From: JANNHP01 sp031404455
GTDB lineage: Bacteria > Planctomycetota > JAJSAM01 > JAJVHW01
Assembly (NCBI GenBank): GCA_031404455.1
Contig: JANNHP010000417.1
Location: 1 to 14,184, forward strand
Direction of reading: 5' to 3'
Length of the DNA stretch: 14,184 bases
Below are positions 1 through 7,561 of the stretch, piece after piece. Both the position numbers and the translations under genes were made by a program. Numbering within the stretch: position 1 is the stretch's first letter; every line of letters starts with the position of its first letter. Below the pieces are notes generated by a model. That model was given only the letters and a program-made list of their open reading frames with translations. It did no database searches and was not told where the DNA came from.

Positions 1-705
1 TTCATCGCGATGAGCGAGTTCAGCCGCGCGAAGCACAAGGAGTTCGGCTTCCCGCGCGAGATGGAAGTGCTCCCCTACTTCCTCCCCGACGACGCGACGG
101 AGGCGAGCGCTCCCGACGACGAGCCGCCGCAGGAGCGGCCGTACTTCCTCTTCGTCGGCCGCCTCGAGGCGATCAAGGGGCTCGACGACGTCATCCCGCT
201 CTTCCGCACGTTCAAGGACGCGGACCTCGTCATCGCCGGCGACGGCAACTACGGCGACGTGCTGCGGCGCCTCGCCGCCGACGCGCCCGGCGTGAAGTTC
301 AAGGGCCGCGTCGCGCCGGCGGACCTCGCGCGCTGGTACCGCCACGCGCAGGCGCTCGTCGTGCCGTCGGTCTGCTTCGAGACGTTCGGGATCATTCTGA
401 TCGAGTCGATGAAGCGCGGCACGCCGGTGATCGCGCGGCGCATCGGCCCCTTCCCGGAGATCGTCGAAGCGTCCGGCGGCGGCGAGCTCTTCGACGGCCC
501 CGAGGACCTTCTCGCGGCCATGCGGCGGATCCTCGGCGACCCGGCGCGCCGCCGCGCGCTCGGACGCGCCGGACTCGAGGCGCAGCAACGCCTCTGGTCG
601 GAGGCGGCCGTCGTCCCCAGATACCTCGACCTCGTGCGCCGGATCGCGGAGCGCCGGGGAATCGAACACACGAAACACGCGTTGACGGAGACGGTGAGCA
701 CATGA
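1..705 (+). CDS. GT4-family (GT-B fold) glycosyltransferase, 5'-truncated
   Basis: This is the C-terminal half of a retaining GT-B glycosyltransferase that would move a sugar from a nucleotide-sugar donor onto a glycan or lipid-linked acceptor at the cytoplasmic face. The frame is open from base 1 (Phe-Ile-Ala-Met-Ser-Glu-Phe-Ser), a stretch typical of the middle of GT4 proteins, so the Met at 10 is very likely internal and the true start lies outside the window. Numbering from that Met, the donor-domain opening VGRLEAIKG is at 49-57, the VIAGDG strand near 74-79 and the family E-x7-E motif at Glu124 and Glu132 (ETFGIILIE), followed by GTPVIA. Its stop overlaps the next start (ATGA at 702-705), so it leads a coupled glycan operon. 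The donor and acceptor cannot be named from sequence. Confidence 0.93.
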   Translation, partial: FIAMSEFSRAKHKEFGFPREMEVLPYFLPDDATEASAPDDEPPQERPYFLFVGRLEAIKGLDDVIPLFRTFKDADLVIAGDGNYGDVLRRLAADAPGVKFKGRVAPADLARWYRHAQALVVPSVCFETFGIILIESMKRGTPVIARRIGPFPEIVEASGGGELFDGPEDLLAAMRRILGDPARRRALGRAGLEAQQRLWSEAAVVPRYLDLVRRIAERRGIEHTKHALTETVST

Positions 706-1688
706 AGTTCCTGATCACGGGCGGGTGCGGGTTCATCGGGTCGCACCTCGCGGAGCGCCTGCTCCGGGACGGCCACCAGGTCATCGCGCTGGATGATCTC
801 TCGACCGGCCGCATGGCGAACATCGAGCACCTGGAGGGGCAGCCCGGGTTCTCGTACCGCATCGGCTCGGCGCTCGATTCGCCGCTCGTCGTCGAGCTGG
901 TGGACCGCGCCGATTGCACGGTGCACCTCGCCGCCGCGGTGGGCGTGAAACTCATCGTCGAGCGCCCGGTCCACACGATCGAGACGAACGTCCGCGCGAC
1001 CGAGGTCGTCCTCGACGCCGCCGCGCGCAAGCAGAAGCTCGTGCTCGTCGCGTCCACCTCCGAGGTCTACGGCAAGAACGTGAAGACGCCCTTCAGCGAG
1101 GAGGACGATCTGAACCTCGGCTCGACCACCCGCTCGCGGTGGGCGTACGCCTGCTCGAAGGCGCTCGACGAGTGGCTCTCGTTCGCGTACCAGCGCGAGA
1201 AGGGGGTGCCGGTCATCATCACGCGCCTCTTCAACACCGTCGGTCCCCGCCAGGTCGGACACTACGGCATGGTGCTGCCGAACTTCGCGCGCCAGGCGCT
1301 CAAGGGCGAGCCCATCACGGTCTACGGCGACGGCCGCCAGGCGCGCTGCTTCGGCCACGTGAAGGACACCGTCGAGGCGCTGACGAGGCTCCTCGGCGCG
1401 CCCGCCGCGGTGGGCCAGGTGTTCAACATCGGCGCGACGCGGGAGATCTCGATGATGGACCTCGCGCGGATGGTGAAGGAGCGGTCGAAGAGCCCGTCGG
1501 AGATCGTGCTCATTCCGTACGAGAAGGCCTACGCCGAGGGCTTCGAGGACATGCCCCGCCGCGTGCCCGACGCGAGCAAGCTGGCACGCGTCACCGGGTT
1601 CCGGTGCGAGACTTCGCTCGAGACGATCGTGGACGACGTGCTCTGCGACCAGCGCGGACGTCTGCCGAAGGAGACGGCGAAGAGCTGA
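702..1688 (+). CDS. NAD-dependent epimerase/dehydratase (extended SDR, nucleotide-sugar type)
   Basis: This 328-residue extended short-chain dehydrogenase/reductase probably converts a nucleotide sugar (4-epimerisation, 4,6-dehydration or decarboxylation) to supply donors for the neighbouring glycosyltransferases. Visible signatures are the Rossmann motif GGCGFIGSH at 7-15, the Asp-Asp-Leu-Ser-Thr-Gly stretch at 31-36 that fits NAD ribose binding, STSEVYG at 118-124, the catalytic Tyr149/Lys153 pair in YACSK, RLFNTVGPRQ at 175-184 and the C-terminal DMPRRVPDASK at 283-293. The length is normal for GalE-like and UDP-glucuronate decarboxylase-like enzymes. The ATG overlaps the upstream stop by four bases, with GGAG at 687-690 as a distant ribosome-binding site. 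GalE, a 4,6-dehydratase and UXS cannot be told apart by eye, so no symbol is given. Confidence 0.92.
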   Translation: MKFLITGGCGFIGSHLAERLLRDGHQVIALDDLSTGRMANIEHLEGQPGFSYRIGSALDSPLVVELVDRADCTVHLAAAVGVKLIVERPVHTIETNVRATEVVLDAAARKQKLVLVASTSEVYGKNVKTPFSEEDDLNLGSTTRSRWAYACSKALDEWLSFAYQREKGVPVIITRLFNTVGPRQVGHYGMVLPNFARQALKGEPITVYGDGRQARCFGHVKDTVEALTRLLGAPAAVGQVFNIGATREISMMDLARMVKERSKSPSEIVLIPYEKAYAEGFEDMPRRVPDASKLARVTGFRCETSLETIVDDVLCDQRGRLPKETAKS

Positions 1689-1695
1689 ACGACCG

Positions 1696-2487
1696 ATGCG
1701 AGCGATCCTCACCTACCACTCGATCGATCCGAGCGGCTCGCCGATCTCGCTCGACGAGTCCGCGTTCGCACGGCACGTGGCGTTCCTCGCCTCGGGCTCA
1801 GTGCGCGTCGTGCCGCTCGAAGCGCTCGCCGCGGTCCCCGCGACGGAGCACGCCGTGGCGCTGACGTTCGACGACGGGTTCGAGAACTTCGCCGAGGTCG
1901 CGTGGCCGCGTCTCGCAGCAGCCGGTCTTCCCGCGACCGTGTTCCTCGTGAGCGACCACGCCGGCCGCGACAACCGCTGGGGCGGGCGCAGCGAGGCCGG
2001 GATCCCGGAGCTCCCGCTCATGGACTGGGAGACGGCGGGCCGCGTCGCAGAGGAAGGGGCAAAGCTCGGTTCGCACACGCGGACGCACGCTTCGCTCCCG
2101 TCGCTCGACGACGACGCCCTCGCGGACGAACTCGTCACGTGCCGCGAGCGGATCGCAGCCGAGACGGGCGCCGACGCGGCGACGTTCTGCTATCCGTACG
2201 GCGACCACGACGAGCGGACCGCCGCGGCGGTGCGCCCGCGGTACCGGCTCGCGTGCACGACGGAGCTTGCTGTCCTCGCGGCGGACGGCGACCCCCACCT
2301 GATGCCGCGTCTCGACGCGTACTACCTGCGAGAGCCGGGACGCCTCGAATCGTTCGGCTCGGCTTCGTTCGGCCGGTACGTGGAGCGCCGCGCCTGGCTG
2401 CGCCGCGTGCGCGCGCGTGTGTTGCCCGCCCGGCGCGGCCGTGCCGCCGCGCACGTCAGGCGGGATGCGGAGGGACCAAAGGTATGA
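1696..2487 (+). CDS. Polysaccharide deacetylase (NodB homology, CE4)
   Basis: This 263-residue NodB-domain protein should remove N- or O-acetyl groups from a polysaccharide in a metal-dependent reaction. The three expected motifs are present: TFDDG at 57-61 (catalytic base and metal Asp), SHTRTH at 126-131 (the two metal His) and YPYGDHD near 166-172. The N-terminal MRAILTYHSI is typical of the subgroup found in capsule and exopolysaccharide loci. No convincing signal peptide is seen, so it may act in the cytoplasm or be exported another way. The C-terminal 40 residues are Arg-rich. The start is seven bases after the SDR stop, and the end overlaps the next ATG (ATGA, 2484-2487), which places it in the same operon. 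The natural substrate is unknown. Confidence 0.92.
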   Translation: MRAILTYHSIDPSGSPISLDESAFARHVAFLASGSVRVVPLEALAAVPATEHAVALTFDDGFENFAEVAWPRLAAAGLPATVFLVSDHAGRDNRWGGRSEAGIPELPLMDWETAGRVAEEGAKLGSHTRTHASLPSLDDDALADELVTCRERIAAETGADAATFCYPYGDHDERTAAAVRPRYRLACTTELAVLAADGDPHLMPRLDAYYLREPGRLESFGSASFGRYVERRAWLRRVRARVLPARRGRAAAHVRRDAEGPKV

Positions 2488-2903
2488 TGCGCGCCCACCA
2501 AGAGGAGCACGAGCCGCCCGTGAGCGAGGAGATCCCCGGAGTCACCGAGCTGCCGCCCGTACACCGCGTCGTCGTGGCGGCGGTCGTGAAGTCGGCCTTC
2601 GGACTCGCGATCGGCACCGTGATGGCGCTCTGGCTCGGCGGGCTCGCGGCGCTCTCCGCGATGGCGTCGACCGAGCAGGGTGCGGTGACGTTCACCTGGC
2701 TCATCGGCACGAACTTCCTGCCCGGATACGAGCCCTCATGGAGCGGCGTCTTCGTCGGACTCGTCTGGGGCTTCGCGTGCGGGTTCGTGCTCGGGTTCCT
2801 CGCGGCTCTCGCGAGGAACCGGCTGATCAAGTTCTTCTTCTGGTTCCTGGCCACTCGGGAACGGCTTGCGGCGAACCGCACCGTGCTCGACGACCTGATG
2901 TGA
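2484..2903 (+). CDS. Small two-helix membrane protein A (unknown function)
   Basis: This 139-residue protein starts at the ATG in the ATGA overlap with the deacetylase, backed by a strong GGAGGGA at 2469-2475. It has a charged, His/Glu-rich cytosolic-looking N-terminus of about 28 residues, a first hydrophobic segment near 30-57, a loop containing TNFLPGYEPSW, and a second hydrophobic, Gly-rich segment (GVFVGLVWGFACGFVLGFLA) followed by Ala-Arg-Asn-Arg. It resembles the next gene in layout and sequence, so the two look like a tandem duplication. The Tyr-x-x-(Ser/Thr)-x-x-Gly-x-x-x-Gly pattern before helix 2 recalls, from memory, small proteins that databases label 'bacteriophage holin'; nothing else here looks phage-derived. 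A structural or accessory role in glycan assembly is inferred only from the operon. Confidence 0.82.
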   Translation: MMRAHQEEHEPPVSEEIPGVTELPPVHRVVVAAVVKSAFGLAIGTVMALWLGGLAALSAMASTEQGAVTFTWLIGTNFLPGYEPSWSGVFVGLVWGFACGFVLGFLAALARNRLIKFFFWFLATRERLAANRTVLDDLM

Positions 2904-2914
2904 GGGATTCCGCA

Positions 2915-3232
2915 ATGGGACAGACGACCGGACATGAGACCGACGCAGCGGAGGACCGCGCCGTTCGGGGCTACCTGGAGACGATCAGCGGGCGGGCGTG
3001 GGGAATCTCCCTCGGCGTCCTGTTCGGACTCGTGCTCTTCGTCGCCACGAACATCCTCGTGTGGCGCGCCGGCGACAACGTGGGCGCGCACCTCGGCCTG
3101 CTCTCGAACTACTTCCCGTACTACGAAGTGACGTTCGTCGGGAGCCTCGTCGGCTTCGGCTACGCGTTCGTCATCGGGTACGTCACGGGAAGGGTCATCT
3201 GCGCGGTGTACAACAGGGCCGCGAGAGTTTAG
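2915..3232 (+). CDS. Small two-helix membrane protein B, paralog of protein A
   Basis: This 105-residue protein begins at ATG 2915, 11 bases after the previous stop, with TGAGGGA (2901-2907, overlapping that stop) as its ribosome-binding site. An acidic N-terminus of about 25 residues leads to helix 1 (GISLGVLFGLVLFVATNIL). A loop ending NYFPYYEVTF precedes helix 2 (GSLVGFGYAFVIGYVTG) and a C-terminal Tyr-Asn-Arg. The block from the Asn-Phe-Pro-x-Tyr-Glu loop to the terminal Asn-Arg lines up with the same block in protein A (NFLPGYEPSW...ARNR), which supports shared ancestry. The function is unknown. The pair may form a hetero-oligomer in the inner membrane, which is an inference from tandem arrangement alone. 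Confidence 0.82.
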   Translation: MGQTTGHETDAAEDRAVRGYLETISGRAWGISLGVLFGLVLFVATNILVWRAGDNVGAHLGLLSNYFPYYEVTFVGSLVGFGYAFVIGYVTGRVICAVYNRAARV

Positions 3233-3242
3233 TTCCGGCGAG

Positions 3243-3259
3243 CGGCGCGTGGGGCGCCG
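3243..3259 (+). other. Intercistronic GC hairpin
   Basis: CGGCGC (3243-3248) pairs with GCGCCG (3254-3259) across the loop GTGGG. It lies between the stop of membrane protein B and the GT-C gene. There is no T-run after it, so it is a weak terminator candidate and may instead affect mRNA processing. It contains the upstream GTG at 3249, which argues against that GTG as the GT-C start. The remaining bases between the two genes show nothing else. Confidence 0.4.
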
Positions 3260-3290
3260 TGCGACCGGGATCGAGGGCGAAGGGGAACGG

Positions 3291-4802
3291 GTGAAAGCCG
3301 AGAGCGATTCGGGCGGGCGCTTCACGTGGCTCTGCCTCGCGGCGCTCGTCGCGGCCGTCGCCGCGCGGTTCGTCCGTCTCGACATCGACGCGCCGTACAA
3401 CCTCATCGGCACCTGGAGCGAGTTCCTCACGGACGAGGGCTGGTACTCGAAGAGCGCCCAGCTCCGCGTGAAGTTCGGCGACTGGGCGAGCGAGCACGAC
3501 ACGGCGTGGCTCTCGCACAACACGCTGTTCACGATGCTCCAAACCGCAGCGTTCACGGTCTTCGGGGTGAGCGCGACGGTGGCCCGGATCGTCTCGGTGC
3601 TCGCGTTCACGGCAACCCTCGGCGCCTTCTACGTGCTCGTGCGGATGGTCCAGTCGCGTCCCGTGGCGCTCCTGACTTGTCTCGTCGCCGCGGTCACGCT
3701 GCACACGTTCGGCTACTCGCGCCTCGCGATGGTGGAGCCGACCGGGACCGCGTGCTCCATGCTGGCACTCGCGGCGTGGGCCCGTCCGCAGAACCGGTTC
3801 GCCGCGTGCACGGCGGGCCTGCTGTTCGCCTCCGCGGCGTACTTCTCGAAGGTCTCGTTCATCTTCACGATGGTGGCGCTGGTGCTCCTCGCTCTCGGCG
3901 ACGGAGTGCTCGCGCTCCGCGAGCGCAGGTGGGGCCGCGCCGCGGCCATCGGGCTCATGACCGCAGGAGTGCCGATCGCCACGTGGGCGCTGCAGCAGGC
4001 GGCGTCGGGCCTCGCGCCCGAGCAGGCGGCGACTTTCGCGGCGTGGCACGTCGATTCGCGCATGCGCGAGCTGTCGCTCGGCGCCTGCGTGCTCAACGAG
4101 GCGAAGGCCGTCTACAAGCTGGCGTTCGCGACCGGAGGCCTCGCGCTGGCCGGGATCATGGCGCTCGCCGTGCCGGTCGCCCTCGTGCGGGCGGGACGCT
4201 TCCCCGCATTCCCGTGGCCGCGACCGGTGATCGCCCTCCTGCTCTGGGGCGTCGGCGGCGTCTCGTTCATGGGACTCTTCGAGTACCAGCCGGCGCGCTA
4301 CTTCTACTTCGCGATCTTCCCGCTGGCGTTCCTCGCGGTCCTGGTCGCGTGCTCGCTCGTGCCCGAACGCCTCCGGACGGCCGCCGCCGCGTGCGTCCTG
4401 CTCGTCCACATCGCCGTCCAGGTCCCCGGATACGCCGCATGGCTCGGCCGCGGCGACCTCGCCAGCGCCGATTCGGCGGCCCGCGAGGCCGTTGCGAGGA
4501 TCCGCGCGGAGACCGGCCCCGAGGACCTGCAGATCCTCGTGATCGGGGGGACCGCGTCCTTCCTCGGCCTCTACGACGACCGTATCCGGCCGCTCGACTT
4601 CCGTTGGAACGACCACTTGCTCGATCGCGCCACCCGCTGGAGGCCCCGGTACCTGTACACGGTCCCCTCGAACGCGCAGCAGATGGTCGCCAAGTGCCCC
4701 GGACTGGTCGATCGCATCGAGTTCATGACGTCGCACCGGATCATGGACGACGGGAACTCCCGCGAGCCGTACGTCCTCTACCGGGTCGTCTACTCGCGCT
4801 GA
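3291..4802 (+). CDS. Polytopic GT-C glycosyltransferase (ArnT/PMT/RgtA-like, GT39/GT83 superfamily)
   Basis: This 503-residue integral membrane protein has about ten hydrophobic segments and a soluble C-terminal tail. Such enzymes use polyprenyl-phosphate sugars and act on the periplasmic side. The first periplasmic loop after helix 1 carries the acidic pair Asp48-Glu49 in TDEGWYSKSAQ, equivalent to the catalytic Asp/Glu of ArnT/PMT proteins. It is followed by the family-typical stretch with FGVSATVARIVSV near 91-103. GTG 3291 is preferred because AAGGGGA (3280-3286) sits just upstream and the peptide enters helix 1 after about ten residues. The alternative GTG at 3249 would add 14 non-hydrophobic residues and falls in a hairpin loop. 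It ends the plus-strand glycan operon. The sugar and the acceptor (lipid A, teichoic-like polymer, protein or exopolysaccharide) are unknown. Confidence 0.88.
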   Translation: MKAESDSGGRFTWLCLAALVAAVAARFVRLDIDAPYNLIGTWSEFLTDEGWYSKSAQLRVKFGDWASEHDTAWLSHNTLFTMLQTAAFTVFGVSATVARIVSVLAFTATLGAFYVLVRMVQSRPVALLTCLVAAVTLHTFGYSRLAMVEPTGTACSMLALAAWARPQNRFAACTAGLLFASAAYFSKVSFIFTMVALVLLALGDGVLALRERRWGRAAAIGLMTAGVPIATWALQQAASGLAPEQAATFAAWHVDSRMRELSLGACVLNEAKAVYKLAFATGGLALAGIMALAVPVALVRAGRFPAFPWPRPVIALLLWGVGGVSFMGLFEYQPARYFYFAIFPLAFLAVLVACSLVPERLRTAAAACVLLVHIAVQVPGYAAWLGRGDLASADSAAREAVARIRAETGPEDLQILVIGGTASFLGLYDDRIRPLDFRWNDHLLDRATRWRPRYLYTVPSNAQQMVAKCPGLVDRIEFMTSHRIMDDGNSREPYVLYRVVYSR

Positions 4803-4807
4803 CCGTT

Positions 4808-5010
4808 CTCAGAGAGTGTGAAGCAACCCCGCGCGGCGCCGGCGCGGCTCGTGCGTGCCGGACGGAGCGACGGGAGTTTGAGCCCGGGCGGCCCGCTGCT
4901 GCGTAGCTCGCGCTCGGAAACTGAGCGGAGTTGCCTTCACGCGAGCGCCTTGCAGCAGGCTCGCCAGGGCTCAACCGTCGCTCGCGTGGGGTTTCTTCAC
5001 ACCCTCTCAG
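4808..5010. repeat. ~200-bp imperfect inverted repeat between convergent genes
   Basis: The ends, 4808-4833 and 4985-5010, match in inverted orientation at 22 of 26 bases (left end begins CTCAGAGAGTGTGAAG, right end read on the minus strand begins CTGAGAGGGTGTGAAG). Further in, AGCGACGG..TTGAGCCC (from 4866) is mirrored at the right (ending 4982), then the GCTGCTGC and GCTCGCG blocks, then GGAAACT (4916-4922) against AGTTGCC (4929-4935) at the axis. The left arm has about 32 extra GC-rich bases (4834-4865). It contains the stop codon of the FAD enzyme (5007-5009). It could be a bidirectional terminator, a paired REP-like element or a MITE. No coding sequence is seen in it. Confidence 0.75.
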
Positions 5011-6425
5011 TCCTCGACGACGTGCGTCGCGAACTCGCGGCGGTGCTCGTCCCACTTCGCGACGTCGAACCGGCCGTCCGCGAGGCAGTCGACCGCGGCG
5101 TACGCCATGGCGAGCGCGTGGTGCGTGTTGTCGTGGGCGAAGAGGCCCTGGCGGCCGTACGAGAGCAGCCGCTCGATGCCCGACACGTAGCCGTCGAGCT
5201 TCTCGAGCGACGGCTCGTATCCCGTCATGTAGATGGGATACGCCTGCGGAAGGCGCGCCACGTGCACGGCGCGCGCGGGGACCGGCAGCGGGATGCCCGA
5301 GTGCGCGAGATCCTCGGCGAGGAGACGGCCGAGGTCCTCGTCCTTCGCGGTCCAGATCGCGTCGCCGATGGCGCACGGGATCTCGGCGCAGATCACCGTG
5401 CGCCCCGCCGGGACCTTCACGAGTCCGTAGTTCCGCGTCTCGGAGAGGCGCGTGATCCGCACGTCGGCCGCGGGGAAGTAGTGCGCGTCGAACTCGGTGA
5501 ACTGGTCGACGTCGAGTTCGAGGTAGACGAGCGCCATGGCGCGGTACGAGATGCCCTTCGTCGCGTCGAGGACGTCGCCGGGCGGTGCCGGATCGAGCAT
5601 GCGCGCGAGCAGCGTGACGGGGATCGTCGACCACAGGTGGTCCGCCTCGAAGTCCGTCTCGCCGCCCGCGTGACGGGTCTTCACCCGCCAAGGCGCGCCC
5701 GCTGCGCGGGGCTTCTCGATCCGCGTCACCGAGTGTCCGAGGCGGATGTCGGCGCCGAGTTCGCCCGCCGCCTTCGCATACGCCTCGGAGATCCGGCCGA
5801 AACCGCCGCGCGGATAGAAGAAGCGCCCCGCGCCGGGCGCCTTCAGGCCCGGCACCTGCGAAAGGATCTTCTTCAGGAGCTTCAGCGGCGTGCTTGCCGA
5901 TACGCGCCGCCGCGCCTGCACCGCCGCGAGCGCGGACGGGTCCGCGCCCCACATCTTCCGCGCGTACGGGAAGTAGAAGTCGCGGCAGATCGTCGGCCCG
6001 AGCGACGCCTGGAGCACCGACGCGAAGCTCTCCGGGCCGGGCGCCGCACGGCGCAGCGGTTTCGTCGCGGCGTCGATCGCCGACTTCACGACGAACGACG
6101 GCGGCGCGTGGAGCGCGAGATCCGCCGCCTTCAGCGGGAAGTGGACCCAGCGGCCGAGCAGGCGGATGCGCCCGTGCCGCGGACGGTCGAGGAGGTCGTC
6201 GCCGAGCAGTCGGCGGATGTCGTCCATGATCCGCGGCTTGCAGCTCGGGTGCAGGCGGTGGCTGCCGAAGTCGAGACGGTGCCCGTTCCACTCGAAACTG
6301 CCCGCGTTGCCGCCGACCGCGTTCCCGCGTTCGAGGACGACGACGTCGGCCTTCTTCTCCTCGCGAAGGCGCAGCGCGGCGCCGACACCCGCGGGGCCTC
6401 CTCCGAGCACGAGCACTCGCGTCAT
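5007..6425 (-). CDS. FAD-dependent oxidoreductase (UDP-galactopyranose mutase / protoporphyrinogen oxidase-like)
   Basis: This 472-residue flavoprotein opens with a textbook dinucleotide-binding fold: VLVLGGGPAGVGAA at 4-17, the strand ending VVLERG near 28-34, and GGNAGSFEWNGHRLDFGSHRLHP at 38-60, where FAD contacts lie in the amine-oxidase/UGM superfamily. Later GKVFDYPLK-like residues (GRWVHFPLK) and FFYPRGGFGRISEAYA are also typical of the protoporphyrinogen-oxidase-like members found in exopolysaccharide clusters. A sugar-nucleotide or lipid-carrier role is therefore more likely than haem synthesis, which is an inference from its partner. The ATG is in a four-base ATGA overlap with the upstream GT2 gene, so the two are translationally coupled. 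The stop lies inside the inverted repeat shared with the convergent GT-C gene. Confidence 0.88.
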   Translation of the reverse strand: MTRVLVLGGGPAGVGAALRLREEKKADVVVLERGNAVGGNAGSFEWNGHRLDFGSHRLHPSCKPRIMDDIRRLLGDDLLDRPRHGRIRLLGRWVHFPLKAADLALHAPPSFVVKSAIDAATKPLRRAAPGPESFASVLQASLGPTICRDFYFPYARKMWGADPSALAAVQARRRVSASTPLKLLKKILSQVPGLKAPGAGRFFYPRGGFGRISEAYAKAAGELGADIRLGHSVTRIEKPRAAGAPWRVKTRHAGGETDFEADHLWSTIPVTLLARMLDPAPPGDVLDATKGISYRAMALVYLELDVDQFTEFDAHYFPAADVRITRLSETRNYGLVKVPAGRTVICAEIPCAIGDAIWTAKDEDLGRLLAEDLAHSGIPLPVPARAVHVARLPQAYPIYMTGYEPSLEKLDGYVSGIERLLSYGRQGLFAHDNTHHALAMAYAAVDCLADGRFDVAKWDEHRREFATHVVED

Positions 6426-7468
6426 CTGGATGGACTCCCGCGGCGCGTCAGCGCCCGATGTACGGCGACGACGGCGAACGTCGCTGCGCTGTAGAAGAGG
6501 TGGACCTGGTGGAAGAACCACGCACCGCAGCCGAACAGAAGGCCGCGGCGGCGCGCGAAGAACGTCACGAGATCGAGGTTGAGCATCACCGACACGAGGA
6601 TGATCGCGAGCGGCGCCGCGACCCACACGGGCCGCGTCGCGAGCGCGACGGGGATCGCCGGGACCGACAGGATCGCGAACGGGGCCACCATCGCCGCGAC
6701 GCGCTGGCTCCGCCGCAGGTTGAGGTCGTTGGGCACGCCGCGTTCGAGGATGAGCCGCGACCACGGGATCGCGCGGTGGACGATGTCCGTCGTCACCGTG
6801 GACCTCAGCGTCCAGTGCTTCAGATGCGTCACCTGGAGATCGGGATCGAGGTGCGTGGCGCCGAGCTCCCTGAGGCGCATGCCGAGTTCGATGTCCTCGA
6901 TCATCGGCCGCGGGTAGAGCGCGGCGTCGTAGCCGCCGCACTTCCTGAAGGCACTGAGGCGCACGGCGCCGCAGCCGGCCCAGAAGCCGGCGCCCTCGCG
7001 CTTCGCGCGCTGGTGCGTCCGGTGGTGGCGGAGGTTCATGTACTGGGAGAAGAAGCCCGGGTGCGGCGGCGAGTCGCAGTACGAACCCGTCAGGCTGACG
7101 AGCGACGAGTTCTCCGCGAAGGCCCTGCGAACGCGATCGACGATGTCCGGCCGCGCGACGCAGTCGGAGTCCACGAAGAGCACCACGTCGGCTTCCACCG
7201 CCGCGGTTCCGGCGTTGCGGGCCTCCGCGGGACCGGCCCGGTGCCCGAGACGGATGACCCGCGCACCCAGCGACTCCGCGATCGCCGCGGACTCGTCGGT
7301 CGATCCCGGATCGACGACCACGACCGGCGCGCCCTTCGCCGCGGCGATCAGCGCGGGGAGCGACGTGGGCAGGAACGCCGCGGCCTGGTACGCGGGCATC
7401 ACGACGGCGACCTCGCAGACCGCGCGACCGTCCGATGCGGACGACGCCGGTGCCGGGTCAGCGGCCAC
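6422..7468 (-). CDS. GT2-family glycosyltransferase with C-terminal membrane anchor
   Basis: This 348-residue protein combines a GT-A catalytic domain (about 18-230) with C-terminal hydrophobic segments (roughly 238-280 and 305-335). The signatures are VAVVMPAYQ at 20-28, the nucleotide-binding VVVDPGSTDES at 50-60, the metal-binding DSD at 100-102, GFWAGCGAVR near 161-170 and the putative catalytic Glu-Asp at 191-192 in MIEDIELGMRLRELG. It would transfer a sugar from a nucleotide donor to a lipid-linked acceptor at the inner membrane. The start is a GTG at 7468 without a clear ribosome-binding site; no ATG in frame precedes the conserved core, so the exact start is uncertain. It is coupled to the downstream FAD enzyme by an ATGA overlap. 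Confidence 0.91.
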   Translation of the reverse strand: MAADPAPASSASDGRAVCEVAVVMPAYQAAAFLPTSLPALIAAAKGAPVVVVDPGSTDESAAIAESLGARVIRLGHRAGPAEARNAGTAAVEADVVLFVDSDCVARPDIVDRVRRAFAENSSLVSLTGSYCDSPPHPGFFSQYMNLRHHRTHQRAKREGAGFWAGCGAVRLSAFRKCGGYDAALYPRPMIEDIELGMRLRELGATHLDPDLQVTHLKHWTLRSTVTTDIVHRAIPWSRLILERGVPNDLNLRRSQRVAAMVAPFAILSVPAIPVALATRPVWVAAPLAIILVSVMLNLDLVTFFARRRGLLFGCGAWFFHQVHLFYSAATFAVVAVHRALTRRGSPSR

Positions 7469-7517
7469 GGCACACCAGACGTACGTCGCGTGTTGCCATC
7501 CGAGGTTTCTATCGGCA

Positions 7518-7555
7518 CCGTGACCCGCGGCGTGAGGCGTCCGTGACCGCGAGGC
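7518..7555. repeat. Short imperfect direct repeat upstream of GT2
   Basis: CCGTGACCCGCGGCGTGAGGC (7518-7538, split as CCGTGACCCGCGG plus CGTGAGGC) is followed 23 bases on by CCGTGACCGCGAGGC (7541-7555), a shorter copy. It lies in the 93-base gap between the lipoprotein stop and the GT2 start. It could be an operator or a slipped duplication. Nothing else is recognisable in this gap apart from a slightly AT-richer patch near 7506-7513. Confidence 0.3.
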
Positions 7556-7561
7556 GAGCCG

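Noticed and set aside
2484..3232. Prophage or lysis cassette, from the holin-like look of the small membrane proteins
   Set aside because: No endolysin, spanin, structural phage gene or integrase is nearby, and the genes are embedded in a glycan operon with the same base composition.
3249..3290. GTG 3249 as the GT-C gene start
   Set aside because: It lies in a hairpin loop without a ribosome-binding site; GTG 3291 has AAGGGGA just upstream.
3195..4736. Long minus-strand open frame opposite the GT-C gene
   Set aside because: The product is almost entirely Arg/Glu/Asp/His-rich with no motif, the expected shadow of a GC3-rich gene. The plus-strand frame has clear membrane helices and family motifs.
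4818..6494. Long plus-strand open frame through the convergent gap and FAD gene
   Set aside because: It has Arg/Val/Glu-biased low-complexity composition and runs antisense to a clear flavoprotein, starting inside the inverted repeat.
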